The notes under the pieces were generated by a model. It saw only the letters and a list, made by a program, of their open reading frames with translations, was not told the origin of the DNA and made no database searches. From the NCBI GenBank assembly GCA_910575245.1, contig CAJTEN010000042.1:1-34483 (forward strand): a stretch of 34,483 nt of DNA. The letters are read 5' to 3'. Shown here one piece after another: positions 1 to 6,883 of this stretch (position 1 is its first letter; each line of letters opens with the position of its first letter). Both the position numbers and the translations under genes were made by a program. Source of the DNA: Clostridia bacterium (lineage in GTDB: Bacteria; Bacillota; Clostridia; Lachnospirales; Lachnospiraceae).

Positions 1-1
1 A

Positions 2-82
2 CCGGAGGCAACCAGTACTAATGGTGATAGCGAACCCGCCTCTGGCGGAACCAGTAATAGACCCCGGAGGGGTTACAATTAA
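2..82 (+). CDS. 3' end of an unidentified gene (frame uncertain)
   Basis: The window opens inside an open reading frame. The frame starting at base 2 gives 26 residues rich in Ser, Gly, Asn and Pro and ends at TAA 80-82, just before a hairpin. The frame starting at base 3 also stays open, to TAG at 111-113, so the true frame cannot be decided. The first is preferred only because its stop abuts the hairpin. No family can be recognised from so short a tail. Confidence 0.25.
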   Translation, partial: PEATSTNGDSEPASGGTSNRPRRGYN

Positions 83-104
83 ACCCCCATTTGAAATGGG
101 GGTT
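82..104. terminator. Hairpin between convergent genes
   Basis: A perfect 10-bp stem, AACCCCCATT / AATGGGGGTT, with a 3-base loop lies between a rightward gene end and the leftward small gene ending at 110. There is no clear T-run, so termination is inferred from position and stem strength. Confidence 0.5.
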
Positions 105-109
105 GCTAA

Positions 110-304
110 CTAGAAATTTGTAACCGCATTGGTGATTTCCTCAATAAATAATGCTATGACCAGTTCGTCTGTAATTTCTTCCTTTGTTGCAGCATCCGCA
201 TTGAATGTCTCTATGGTCGAATTCCTATTTCTATTAAAAATATTGAACAATAGAAATGCCAATAAAATTAGCAGACAGGCAGTTATAAACCTATACTTTT
301 TCAT
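110..304 (-). CDS. Small exported or membrane-anchored protein, DUF3888-like
   Basis: A 64-residue protein with a basic start (MKKYRF) and a hydrophobic segment at about residues 8-21 (ITACLLILLAFLLF), so it is a signal peptide or one membrane anchor. The rest is acidic. The pattern EELVIALFIEEITNAV resembles the opening of the DUF3888 family of small exported Firmicute proteins, but the protein stops where that family normally continues, so it may be shortened. A GGAG stands five bases before the ATG at 304. Function is unknown. The family link is from pattern memory and weak; reality as a gene is supported by the ribosome site and signal-like start. Confidence 0.5.
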   Translation of the reverse strand: MKKYRFITACLLILLAFLLFNIFNRNRNSTIETFNADAATKEEITDELVIALFIEEITNAVTNF

Positions 305-373
305 AAGGCTCCATGCTTTTTATTACTATATCTACACCACACCTATCTTCAATATTCCATTAACATCTACAGC

Positions 374-584
374 ATACTAACAGGCAAAACTCCATATTAT
401 CACGAAAACTCCGAGCAGTTTCCGTGTTTGTATCATATCCCCCGTTTTTCAACAGCATTTTCCGTCAAGCTAATCCATCTTTCAGCCAAAACCAACAATA
501 TCCTACACCCTTTTACCTTTCCGTTTTATACTATCACGGAAACCCCCGACTTTTGCGTGAAAGTATACTTTTGCCTGATAGTAC
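374..584. repeat. Left iteron-like repeat cluster
   Basis: Two repeat types occur in this otherwise gene-free stretch. Type A has consensus TTTTGCSTGnnAGTAT: inverted at 374-389, direct at 551-566 and 569-584, the last two spaced exactly 18 bp. Type B, near TATTATCACGGAAACYCSG, is at about 394-414 and 526-547. The same two types, with the same 18-bp spacing, recur at 29251-29341. Iterons of this kind normally bind a replication initiator or partition protein; no initiator gene lies beside this copy. The remainder of 305-880 shows only this cluster and the TTTACCCC repeats; I see no convincing gene there. Confidence 0.6.
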
Positions 585-785
585 GATTTTTTCCCCTATC
601 GCCATCCTATCAGCGGCATCCAAAAACAAAAAAACTGGGGCCCACCACCCACCGTGATGAACCCCACCAAGCCTCAAAAAACCTTGATTTTAAGCCATTC
701 TTCAATACTTTCGCCTGCAAGTACCAAAAATCCTATGGCATTATTTTTTTATTGCCGCCTGTGCCGCTGTTAGATTATGATGACT

Positions 786-842
786 TTTACCCCTGGGGTA
801 AATGATTTACCCCTTTTACCCCACCTATGAGGAATTTACCCC
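786..842. repeat. TTTACCCC repeat cluster
   Basis: TTTACCCC occurs directly at 786-793, 806-813, 815-822 and 835-842, and inverted as GGGGTAAA at 795-802. The first and the inverted copy form an 8-1-8 perfect palindrome. Two TCGACAAA-like repeats follow at about 856-875. The cluster sits just downstream of the DUF2513 gene. It looks like a protein-binding array for replication or regulation; the binding protein is unknown. Confidence 0.55.
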
Positions 843-880
843 ACCCTATTTTGCGATTCGACAAATCGACAAATTGCGGT

Positions 881-1279
881 TTACACAAGGCCATTATTTT
901 TTAATATCGAATTGGTGACTCCTTCGGCTGCCGCCGTAATCAGTGCTGTTGAAATTGTTTTTATTGTTCCCGTAATCAGCGGAAGCCCTTTCTCACTTAT
1001 CACTGATTTTGTCCTATTCCATACTGTATCTGCCCGTATCTTATCAAGCAGATCAAACCCCTCCGAAGTTAGGTTTCCCACATCACAAGACTTGCTTTCC
1101 AATGACGAAGTGTCAAGAATTCTTCCTATCAAGCCATCATTTTTCATTAAGATACAGTGTTCATAAACCACACTATCTGAATAGCCATCAATATGAACAG
1201 ATATTTCCGGGCCACCAGCTACATAATTTTCTTCAACATAAAATAAAATTTTCCTTACTAAATCCATATCACGTTGCAT
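881..1279 (-). CDS. DUF2513 domain protein
   Basis: A 132-residue protein whose start, MQRDMDLVRKILFYVEE, is the hallmark of DUF2513, a family of small proteins common in Firmicute phages, plasmids and integrated elements. The middle (about residues 25-85) has the expected winged-helix-like pattern with a repeated H-C-x-L-M-K-N-D-G-L-I segment. The C-terminal third (about 95-132) is an added amphipathic or hydrophobic helix (ISTALITAAAEGV). Translation starts at 1279 with a strong TAAGGAGG seven bases upstream. Biochemical function of the family is not established. Neighbouring repeats and toxin genes fit a plasmid-like or phage-like origin. Confidence 0.85.
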   Translation of the reverse strand: MQRDMDLVRKILFYVEENYVAGGPEISVHIDGYSDSVVYEHCILMKNDGLIGRILDTSSLESKSCDVGNLTSEGFDLLDKIRADTVWNRTKSVISEKGLPLITGTIKTISTALITAAAEGVTNSILKNNGLV

Positions 1280-1354
1280 CTTTTTTCCTCCTTAAACTGA
1301 CAACTATTGTGATGATTCTTTTTATTTTCCTATCTAAAGTTTCTTAAACTAAAT

Positions 1355-1486
1355 TTATCTCATTTGTATCATCACTGGTGTTGCTAAATATCTTTCATTT
1401 AAGAAGTACCGCAACATTTGTATACAATCATCGTCCACATCAAGAATGTGCTTGACTGCTACTTCCAGTCCTCCAATGTTTCTTCT
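1355..1486 (-). pseudogene. Possible gene relic in a gap
   Basis: In the otherwise empty stretch 1280-1659 a minus-strand frame of 43 codons reads like protein (LEVAVKHILDVDDDCIQMLR) and ends at TAA 1355-1357. A GGAGG sits inside it but no ATG, GTG or TTG follows at a useful distance. It is probably a 3' fragment of a decayed gene. No family is recognised. Confidence 0.25.
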
Positions 1487-1659
1487 CTAGTGCTGCCTTC
1501 CTTTGTACACAAAAAACAAAACCTCCTATATTTTTCAAATTAGCATATCTTGTATGTGATGTCAATATATTTTCAACATTTAGTGTTCACCTCATAAATT
1601 CCCCTTGCTTTTGTGCGGAATCCGGTATAGAATGATTTCAGCGGAAAGTTCCGCATCGT

Positions 1660-1688
1660 TTGACAGATGCGGCGGAATCTGCTACAAT
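1660..1688 (+). promoter_or_regulatory. Strong sigma-70 promoter for antisense RNA
   Basis: A perfect TTGACA (1660-1665), a 17-bp spacer and TACAAT (1683-1688) point rightward. No protein gene follows before the hairpin at 1743-1785, so the expected transcript is a short RNA that ends inside the 3' end of the toxin gene on the other strand. Confidence 0.75.
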
Positions 1689-1693
1689 AAAAG

Positions 1694-1786
1694 CACAAAA
1701 GGGAATACTGCCGATAGACGGTCAGTTCCGAAAGTTAGTTACAAAAAGTAACCGCGAACCTCGGCTAAAGGGCGGTTACTTTTTTG
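1694..1786 (+). ncRNA. Predicted antisense RNA antitoxin
   Basis: Transcription from the consensus promoter should begin near 1694-1696 and stop at the hairpin and T-run ending near 1785, giving about 90 nt. The last 10 or so bases overlap the toxin stop codon, and the rest is complementary to the toxin 3' untranslated region. This is the geometry of type I antitoxins such as RatA. The RNA carries the motif GATAGACGGTCAGT (1713-1726), nearly identical to one in the toxin leader. Existence is inferred from the promoter and terminator only. Confidence 0.6.
1743..1785. terminator. Bidirectional terminator shared by toxin and antisense RNA
   Basis: A 13-bp stem, AAAAAGTAACCGC (1743-1755) with GCGGTTACTTTTT (1772-1784), has A-runs and T-runs on both sides, so it can end transcription in both directions. 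Confidence 0.8.
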
Positions 1787-1868
1787 TGTGGTTTATGTAT
1801 GCTATCAAGATCGAAACAATGATTCCAAGAATCATCAGAACAACCGTCAGCAGTTCATAGTCACTCAT
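1776..1868 (-). CDS. Type I toxin, putative holin-like membrane peptide
   Basis: A 30-residue peptide starting MSDYELLTVVLMILG and ending INHTKK. It is one hydrophobic membrane helix (residues 6-24) with an acidic, tyrosine-bearing start and a basic tail. This matches the putative holin-like toxin family (TxpA/BsrG/Fst-like), short peptides that insert into the cell membrane. AAGGGGGAAT stands at the right distance before the ATG at 1868. The convergent antisense RNA, shared terminator and structured 5' leader complete a type I toxin-antitoxin layout. Toxicity is inferred from the family and the layout. The peptide is easily missed by gene callers because of its size. Confidence 0.8.
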   Translation of the reverse strand: MSDYELLTVVLMILGIIVSILIAYINHTKK

Positions 1869-1999
1869 CAAGCATTCCCCCTTTCCCGGTTTTACCCGTT
1901 GTCAGAGGGATAGTCCCTCTGCGAAGAAGGACTGACCGCCTATCCCGTTATGGCAGTACCCCATGCGAATATATTATCAGAAAATGTCGGACGCTACAA
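1869..1999 (-). promoter_or_regulatory. Toxin promoter and structured leader
   Basis: Reading leftward, TTGTAG (1994-1999) and TAATAT (1971-1976) are 17 bp apart and form the likely toxin promoter. The roughly 100-nt leader holds a perfect 8-bp hairpin, CAGAGGGA / TCCCTCTG (1903-1921), and the motif GATAGGCGGTCAGT (1931-1944). Long structured leaders that delay translation are usual for type I toxins. Confidence 0.5.
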
Positions 2000-2017
2000 G
2001 CGGTTTCCGGCTTTTTT
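1986..2017 (+). terminator. Rightward intrinsic terminator
   Basis: GTCGGA and CGCT pair with AGCG and TCCGGC around a small loop, followed by six T residues (2012-2017). It would isolate the toxin locus from the rightward gene at 2084. It overlaps the toxin -35 region on the other strand. Confidence 0.55.
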
Positions 2018-2083
2018 ATTTTCCCACTTGCCAACCCGCCAAAACAGAGTTAAGATACGACACCACAGAGAGGAGGGATTGGA

Positions 2084-2392
2084 TTGGAAAAAGATTCTGC
2101 ATTATACCAGCTCATGGACACACGCATGAACGGCGTCATGAACGGCATTGTGAGCGGTGACGGGGAATACCAGGCGATTCTCCGGGAGTCGGACATATAC
2201 TCCGGCGAACTGGACAGGATGGATTTATCAAAAGAAATCCGGCTGCTGATTGACCGCTACGTCAGCGAGCAGAACGCACTGGGCTCCCGGTACGGGATGC
2301 TCGCCTACCTGCTTGGCTTTTCCGACTGCAAGGCTATGTTTTTAGGGAAATGCCTGCCGACAGACGCAAAAGAAATGAATACAGAATTGTAA
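2084..2392 (+). CDS. DUF6809-like small protein
   Basis: A 102-residue acidic protein, rich in helix-forming residues, starting at TTG 2084 with AGGAGG seven bases before it. The central part (SDIYSGELDRMDLSKEIRLL) and the final segment with GSRYGMLAYLLGFSDCKAMF look like the DUF6809 family of Clostridial small proteins often carried by integrated elements; this link is from memory of the pattern. No catalytic motif is visible. It is the only rightward protein gene in this part and ends at a strong hairpin (2406-2446), facing the leftward recombinase relic. Function unknown. Confidence 0.7.
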   Translation: MEKDSALYQLMDTRMNGVMNGIVSGDGEYQAILRESDIYSGELDRMDLSKEIRLLIDRYVSEQNALGSRYGMLAYLLGFSDCKAMFLGKCLPTDAKEMNTEL

Positions 2393-2405
2393 CCGCAAAG
2401 TGCCG

Positions 2406-2446
2406 GACAGGACGGAAAGGCTGCGCCACAGCCCTTCCGCCCTGTC
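2406..2446. terminator. Strong convergent terminator
   Basis: A near-perfect 18-bp stem, with CAGGACGGAAAGGCTG against CAGCCCTTCCGCCCTG, and a T-rich tail (CTCTTTC) lies between the rightward DUF6809-like gene and the leftward recombinase relic. Confidence 0.8.
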
Positions 2447-2454
2447 TCTTTCGT

Positions 2455-2885
2455 CTAAATATAAATCCATGCCTCCAGCTCCGCATATTTGTTGGACTTT
2501 GACCACTGCGGGTGCATCCTGAACCATGCCCGCTCGTCATCCGGCGTGACCGTTATCTTCTTAAAATAAACAGGGGAACCGGCATCATCCAGTTCCCCGC
2601 GGGCTTCGGGGCTTAAGTTTAAGAGCCACTCAAAGCGGTCTTCGTAAACCCTTACCCCGAAAACATATTTATCTATATCACTTTCCGAAAACTCCCCATC
2701 CTCCGGCACGGGCGGCTGCCCCATGAGCCTTTGCAGGTTTTCCAGCTTGCCCTCACGTCCGCCTCCGTGGCGGGCTTCACATCGCCGTACTGCATCATCT
2801 GCTGTTCCAGCTCCGCTATCTTTTTCTCCACCTCCTGCTGCTTGCGGCTGAACACCTCCCTCGGTATCTCGTTGTTCATCCGCAT
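2455..2885 (-). pseudogene. C-terminal relic of a large serine recombinase
   Basis: Two minus-strand frames join to give the C-terminus of a large serine recombinase. The first (2885 down to about 2750) contains NNEIPREVFSRKQQEVEKKIAELEQQ, the typical coiled-coil tail. The second (from about 2757 to 2455) continues GKLENLQRLMGQPPVPEDG and ends WIYI. A frameshift near 2745-2757 separates them. The catalytic, recombinase and zinc-ribbon domains are absent: sequence upstream changes abruptly to a different gene start at 2876-2971. It is therefore a relic of an older integrated element created by deletion plus a frameshift. Confidence 0.75.
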
Positions 2886-2971
2886 GTTATGCGGCAGTAG
2901 GCCGCCGCTTTCCTTGCATTCCCTTCCATGTCGCCACGGAAGGGGCTGCAGATAAAAACCTTCTTACGCAT
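2876..2971 (-). pseudogene. N-terminal relic of a deoxyribosyltransferase-like protein
   Basis: The 31-codon frame begins MRKKVFICSPFRGDMEGNAR, the conserved start of the DUF4406/DUF7768 nucleoside 2-deoxyribosyltransferase-like family carried on many Clostridial elements. After AAAYCR the family sequence is lost and a stop follows. Its ATG overlaps the stop of the upstream small gene (ATGA at 2969-2972), a sign of an original translationally coupled operon. The end of this fragment abuts the recombinase relic, so an internal deletion removed the rest of this gene and the front of the recombinase. Confidence 0.7.
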
Positions 2972-3129
2972 CAGTGCCTCCATCCTTTCTTCATTTTCCT
3001 GTCATGCGCCGCTTTCGCGGCTTCGTAGGCTTCCACTTCCTTCTCGATCTGCATCAGCTTGGCGGCGAGGCTCTTCGCCACGATGCTGATTGCCTGCAAG
3101 ATGCCGATAAGCTCCTGTAATTTTTCCAT
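2971..3129 (-). CDS. Small helical protein of the older element
   Basis: A 52-residue protein (MEKLQELIGILQAISIVAKSLA to KKGWRH) predicted to be almost all helix, with a leucine/isoleucine-rich first half and a charged coiled second half. AGGAGG stands ten bases before the ATG at 3129; an ATG at 3138 is also possible but too close to the ribosome site. The stop overlaps the next start. It lies between the sigma-like gene and the deoxyribosyltransferase relic in one leftward operon. Similar small genes accompany sigma-like genes in Clostridial integrated elements. Function unknown. Confidence 0.6.
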   Translation of the reverse strand: MEKLQELIGILQAISIVAKSLAAKLMQIEKEVEAYEAAKAAHDRKMKKGWRH

Positions 3130-3284
3130 AGGCTCCATTCCTCCTTCCCTGCCGTTTTGGAAGGTTAGGAAATATACCCTCCTACCTTTCGTAATGACAC
3201 TTTTTGAAAATCTGGCAATGAAAAATGGAACTTTTTTGAAAACCGTTCGACAAACGTATCTTTTCCTGTCGAATATGGGGAGAA

Positions 3285-3647
3285 TCACACATCAAATCCA
3301 TGCTCCCGGAAAAAATGACGCAGTTTTTCTAACACCTTATCCTTGCGGAAAGCCAGTGTCCTCCTGCTCCCTCCAATCTGCTGTGAAAGTTCAGTGACCG
3401 GAATCTGCTCCCCGAACACCTTCATGGCAAGCTCCCGCTCTTCCGGCAGGAGGGAATCCATCGCATCCGCAAGCACGCCGAGCAGCAGCTTTTTCTCCAC
3501 CAGCTCATCCACCCCCGGCAGCTCCATGTCCGGGATGCCCGCTCCCTCCGAGGCATTATCCCGCCACGCCTCGTAGGATTCTTCCGTATAGCCGTTCTGC
3601 TCCATTGCCTCCCGGTTCCTCTGCTCATGCTTTTTCTGCTGCCACCA
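3285..3647 (-). pseudogene. Sigma-70-like factor, C-terminal part (split gene)
   Basis: The reading frame from 3647 (codons WWQQKKHEQ) to the stop at 3285 gives 120 residues. The C-terminal half (EELAMKVFGEQIPVTELSQQIGG onward) has a sigma-70 region 4 / helix-turn-helix pattern. The frame is open upstream only to the inverted repeat of the RIT element. The missing first 30 residues lie at 16951-17040, beyond the element. Joined across one copy of TGGTGG, the two parts make a continuous 150-residue protein running through YYRPWWQQKK. An ATG at 3605 could give a shortened product. Small sigma-like proteins of this type regulate mobile-element genes. Confidence 0.85.
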
Positions 3648-3731
3648 TTATCCAAGAAGTCTGATTATCCAAGGAATTCCTGAAACTCCGTAAGGCACGG
3701 TACTTCTGCCGCATCTTCTCGGATAATCATA
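3642..3731 (+). repeat. Left 90-bp inverted repeat of the RIT element
   Basis: It matches the reverse complement of 16835-16924 at 89 of 90 positions. Inside, ATTATCCAAG occurs directly at 3647-3656 and 3664-3673, and its inverse CTCGGATAAT at 3718-3727; these are likely recombinase-binding sites. The repeat begins 6 bp past the stop of the third recombinase. Confidence 0.9.
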
Positions 3732-3736
3732 GCTGT

Positions 3737-4768
3737 TTATTTTACAGATAAAAACCCAGGCATCTTATTTTCCGTGTCGCTGCCGGACTCGACCGGTTCG
3801 CTTCCAAACCATTTTTCATTCCATTCACGCAGATGCCTGTCCGTTGTATCCTGTGTCATTTCTGCATAAATCAGGGTAGAGCTGAGGGACACATGGCCAA
3901 GAAAATTTTTGATTACTACCAACGGTATCCCTGCCTCCAGCATATGGCTTGCAGTCGTGTGCCGCATTGCATGGGGAGGATAGCTTTCTGCCATGAACAT
4001 GTCCGTATGTTTCTCCCTGGCGGCGCCAACATATTTTTTGAAAATTTCTTCCACACAGGAGACACTCATATGCTCGTGAGTCTGGCTTGAAAATACATGT
4101 CTGTTTGACTGGTTCTGGATGCCCTGATGGATAAGATACTGCCTCAGCATTTTTGCGCATCTGGCCGGTATCCCGATTTTTCTTGCCTTTCTGCCTTTCC
4201 CTGTAAGGATGAGCGAGGCTGTTTCATTACTGTTAAAACAGACATTTCTGACAGTGAGGTCGCATATTTCCTGCGCGCGTGCCCCGCTGGCGTACATGGT
4301 GCTCAACAGCACTTTGTCCCTGAGTCCCGTGCTTCTCGTTTCATCAGGCATCTGCAGAAGTATGGTTATCTCCGGGACCGTAAATATTGTCCGCAGCTGT
4401 TTTTTCCCTTTTTTCAGAGGAATCTTTAAAAGGCTGTTCCGGAAAACGGCTGCTGCATCAAAATCCCTGTTTTGTGCATATCCGGAAAATGACAGGAGTG
4501 CGGACAGACGCTGGTTTTTCGTCGATACACTGCAGTGGCGCTCATTTTCCAGCCAGTCCAGAAATCCCGTAAGGTTCTCATAATTAAGATCCTCAAAGCT
4601 GATATCACCTGCCGGAATCCCGTGTTTGTTATACATATACTCCAGCAAAAGCCGGAATGCATATTTATAAGATTTTATCGTATTTGGACTCACACCCACC
4701 GAAACAGGAAGGTGCCTGTCAAAAAAGGTTTCCAATAACTCCATAAACTTTGACGGTTTATTCTTCAT
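3737..4768 (-). CDS. Tyrosine recombinase, third gene of the trio
   Basis: A 343-residue integrase-family recombinase. The N-terminal core-binding (SAM-like) domain spans about residues 10-100, and the catalytic domain follows. The catalytic set is complete: Arg in YASGARAQEIC, HAMRH, LGH and the nucleophile Tyr in SSTLIYAEM. The ATG at 4768 is chosen because GGAGG lies six bases before it; the longer upstream frame has no ribosome site. It overlaps the end of the second recombinase by 11 bp, implying coupled translation. The trio acts together on the element ends in known RIT systems; the role of each member is not established. Confidence 0.9.
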   Translation of the reverse strand: MKNKPSKFMELLETFFDRHLPVSVGVSPNTIKSYKYAFRLLLEYMYNKHGIPAGDISFEDLNYENLTGFLDWLENERHCSVSTKNQRLSALLSFSGYAQNRDFDAAAVFRNSLLKIPLKKGKKQLRTIFTVPEITILLQMPDETRSTGLRDKVLLSTMYASGARAQEICDLTVRNVCFNSNETASLILTGKGRKARKIGIPARCAKMLRQYLIHQGIQNQSNRHVFSSQTHEHMSVSCVEEIFKKYVGAAREKHTDMFMAESYPPHAMRHTTASHMLEAGIPLVVIKNFLGHVSLSSTLIYAEMTQDTTDRHLREWNEKWFGSEPVESGSDTENKMPGFLSVK

Positions 4769-5744
4769 ACTCCACCTCCGGAAAAATATTTGATGTAAAG
4801 TCTCCAAACCGGTCCAATACATCCGGGAAGATCTCGGTATTAAACTTCAGGTATTTTTGTGTTTCTGCAAGGCTGTTATGTCCCAGATAGATAGAGAGAT
4901 AAGGAACGGCATCATCAATCCTGACTCCCATTTTATCAGCCTGTCTGAATGCCTTGAATGCAAATATATGACGCAGACAGTGCAGGCATGCACCACGCTC
5001 GTGCCTGCTCCGTCCGGGAATGTCTATTCCGGAAACCCCCAGTATCTTCTCAAATCTATATTTTGCCCCGACGGCTGGAATGGCATTGTTGCTATGGGGC
5101 ACACCAAATACAAAGGCATCAGGGCTGCCTATCAGACCAGCTGCGCAACAGTACCTGTAGAGTATGTCTGTAAGGGTATCATGCATTGGAACGATACGCT
5201 GCTTGTCACCTTTTGTATGCCGCAGGGTAATGAGCCCTGCTTCAAGGTCAATATCCTTCATTTTTATGGAAACCGTTTCACCGATCCTCATGCCACACCC
5301 ATACATTAGCCGGAGAATCATGGGCATCTGCAGATGGATCAGGGGATATTTTGAGTTGCCATTTACTGGCGGGCAGGTATCAGCCTGCAGGAATATACGT
5401 TCCAGCTCATCATCGGAAAAGATATAGGGGACATAATCATCATGTACCTTTGGAACTGTCGGAATAAATACTTTTATTCCGTACCCGGATAGGAAATCAA
5501 GAAACTTGCGCAGAATTTTTACCTTTTCGGCAATGGTTCTCGGTCTTCCTGTGAGTGTGTTTATCCATCCCACAGCCAAATGTTCATCAATGGTTTTATC
5601 AGTATGGCCAACACTGCAAAGATATCTGTCAAACAATTCCAGTGTCTGTATGTCATGCCCATATGCGCTTCTGCTTACAGACTTCTGGCGCATTGAAAGG
5701 AAATCCCGGATCTCCGGTGAAAAGATGCTTTCATAAACCTTCAT
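4758..5744 (-). CDS. Tyrosine recombinase, second gene of the trio
   Basis: A 328-residue recombinase with an N-terminal core-binding domain (about 10-95) and a catalytic domain carrying Arg in YGCGMRIGETV, the HCLRH box, LGH and Tyr in ETQKYLKF. GGAGG lies nine bases before the ATG at 5744. The start overlaps the stop of the first recombinase (ATGA), and the 3' end overlaps the third gene. An extra segment with CxxC-like spacing (GACLHCLRH) precedes the catalytic His. All catalytic residues are intact, so the protein should be active. Confidence 0.9.
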   Translation of the reverse strand: MKVYESIFSPEIRDFLSMRQKSVSRSAYGHDIQTLELFDRYLCSVGHTDKTIDEHLAVGWINTLTGRPRTIAEKVKILRKFLDFLSGYGIKVFIPTVPKVHDDYVPYIFSDDELERIFLQADTCPPVNGNSKYPLIHLQMPMILRLMYGCGMRIGETVSIKMKDIDLEAGLITLRHTKGDKQRIVPMHDTLTDILYRYCCAAGLIGSPDAFVFGVPHSNNAIPAVGAKYRFEKILGVSGIDIPGRSRHERGACLHCLRHIFAFKAFRQADKMGVRIDDAVPYLSIYLGHNSLAETQKYLKFNTEIFPDVLDRFGDFTSNIFPEVEYEE

Positions 5745-6883
5745 ATCCCGCAGCCTCCTTCCAAAAATTCTTTAAATGCCCCTGTCGGTTCAGGAACAGC
5801 AACCGCACAGGTGCGGAGCCGTTCAATATCCAATTTTGCATAATGATTGATTGAATCAGGGTCTGCATGCCCCAGAATTCCCCTTATTATTTCGTATGGG
5901 ACATCGTCATTAACCATGGATGTAGCCAATGAAGCCCTGAATACATGGAGTCCGCGTTTCTTTCCTTCCGTATTGATTCCTGCGGCTTTAAAGTATTTTT
6001 TCGTTTCAGACCGCAGCAGCGCCGTTGTTGCCGGAAAGTATGGCGCATTGTGCCGCAGAAATATCCTGTCTTCATCTGTTGCCGGGCGTGCATTGTGAAT
6101 ATAGTCCAGCAGTGCCGCCTCAATTTCCTGCAGCAGAGGCAGACAAAGTTCCACGCCGGTTTTTTGCTGTACAAATGATATGTTTTTATGCAGAAAATCA
6201 ATATTGTCCATACGGAGCAGAACGATATCTCCCGAACGCATCCCTAATCTTGTAGCAAAAAGAAGCATTGCATAATCACGTTTTCCGGTTGCGGTGTTTC
6301 TGTCCACTGCGGCCTCAATTTTCTGAATTTCCTCGGTGGTGTAACTGGCAGGAAGTTTAAATTCCCGTTTATAATGAGGGATGGATGTAGAGTAGTCTGC
6401 CGCCACAATCCCTCTGGTAAAAAGGAACTTTAGGAAAGAGCGTACCACCGCCCAGGCATCCTTGTTTTTAAGTTTAAAACAGGCTCCGGTTACACTGGAA
6501 ACAGTCAAACCATTTAGTCCATCATTTCCACAGGCAGGACAGTTCGTTAAGAAAGTCCTTAACATCCGGCGTTTGTCGGAAACAGTCTTTTCCTTGTTCC
6601 CGATATCACGGCAATACTGTTCGTAAGACCGGATGGCATGTTCACAGTCTTCTGGCAGGGTATATGTTGTGTGGTAGGATTTCCGGACTTTGTATTCCGC
6701 GCCAAGACAGTAATCATTCAGCCTTCTAACAGCAGTGCGCGTTTCCACAATTCTGAAATGGCGGGTGCCACTCGCTGCTATGTAATCATAATAGCTCCTG
6801 CCGACATCCGGATCATACCCATCAATACCGTTTTCCTGCATATACAGATCAATCCCTGCGAGAATCCGTCGGTATTTGCTCAT
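5741..6883 (-). CDS. Tyrosine recombinase, first gene of the trio
   Basis: A 380-residue recombinase, the first of three overlapping genes. Catalytic residues are present: Arg in TRLGMRSGDIV, HVFRA (the second His of the HxxRH box is replaced by Ala), LGH and Tyr in SINHYAKLD. The N-terminal third (about 1-110) is longer than in its partners and carries a second helical domain, as is usual for one trio member. No clear Shine-Dalgarno site precedes the ATG at 6883: the 40 bases upstream are A/T-rich and lie at the suspected left junction of the mobilisable element, so that insertion may have cut away its normal leader. Confidence 0.9.
   Translation of the reverse strand: MSKYRRILAGIDLYMQENGIDGYDPDVGRSYYDYIAASGTRHFRIVETRTAVRRLNDYCLGAEYKVRKSYHTTYTLPEDCEHAIRSYEQYCRDIGNKEKTVSDKRRMLRTFLTNCPACGNDGLNGLTVSSVTGACFKLKNKDAWAVVRSFLKFLFTRGIVAADYSTSIPHYKREFKLPASYTTEEIQKIEAAVDRNTATGKRDYAMLLFATRLGMRSGDIVLLRMDNIDFLHKNISFVQQKTGVELCLPLLQEIEAALLDYIHNARPATDEDRIFLRHNAPYFPATTALLRSETKKYFKAAGINTEGKKRGLHVFRASLATSMVNDDVPYEIIRGILGHADPDSINHYAKLDIERLRTCAVAVPEPTGAFKEFLEGGCGI

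Noticed and set aside
374..584. Possible CRISPR array
   Set aside because: The repeats are 16-18 bp, mixed in orientation and without uniform spacers; no cas genes are present.
428..805. 125-codon plus-strand ORF through the left repeat cluster
   Set aside because: The codons span the iteron-like repeats, no Shine-Dalgarno site precedes the start and the translation looks random.
1660..1860. 66-codon plus-strand ORF across the toxin locus
   Set aside because: It starts within the promoter for the antisense RNA and is antisense to the toxin; no ribosome site.
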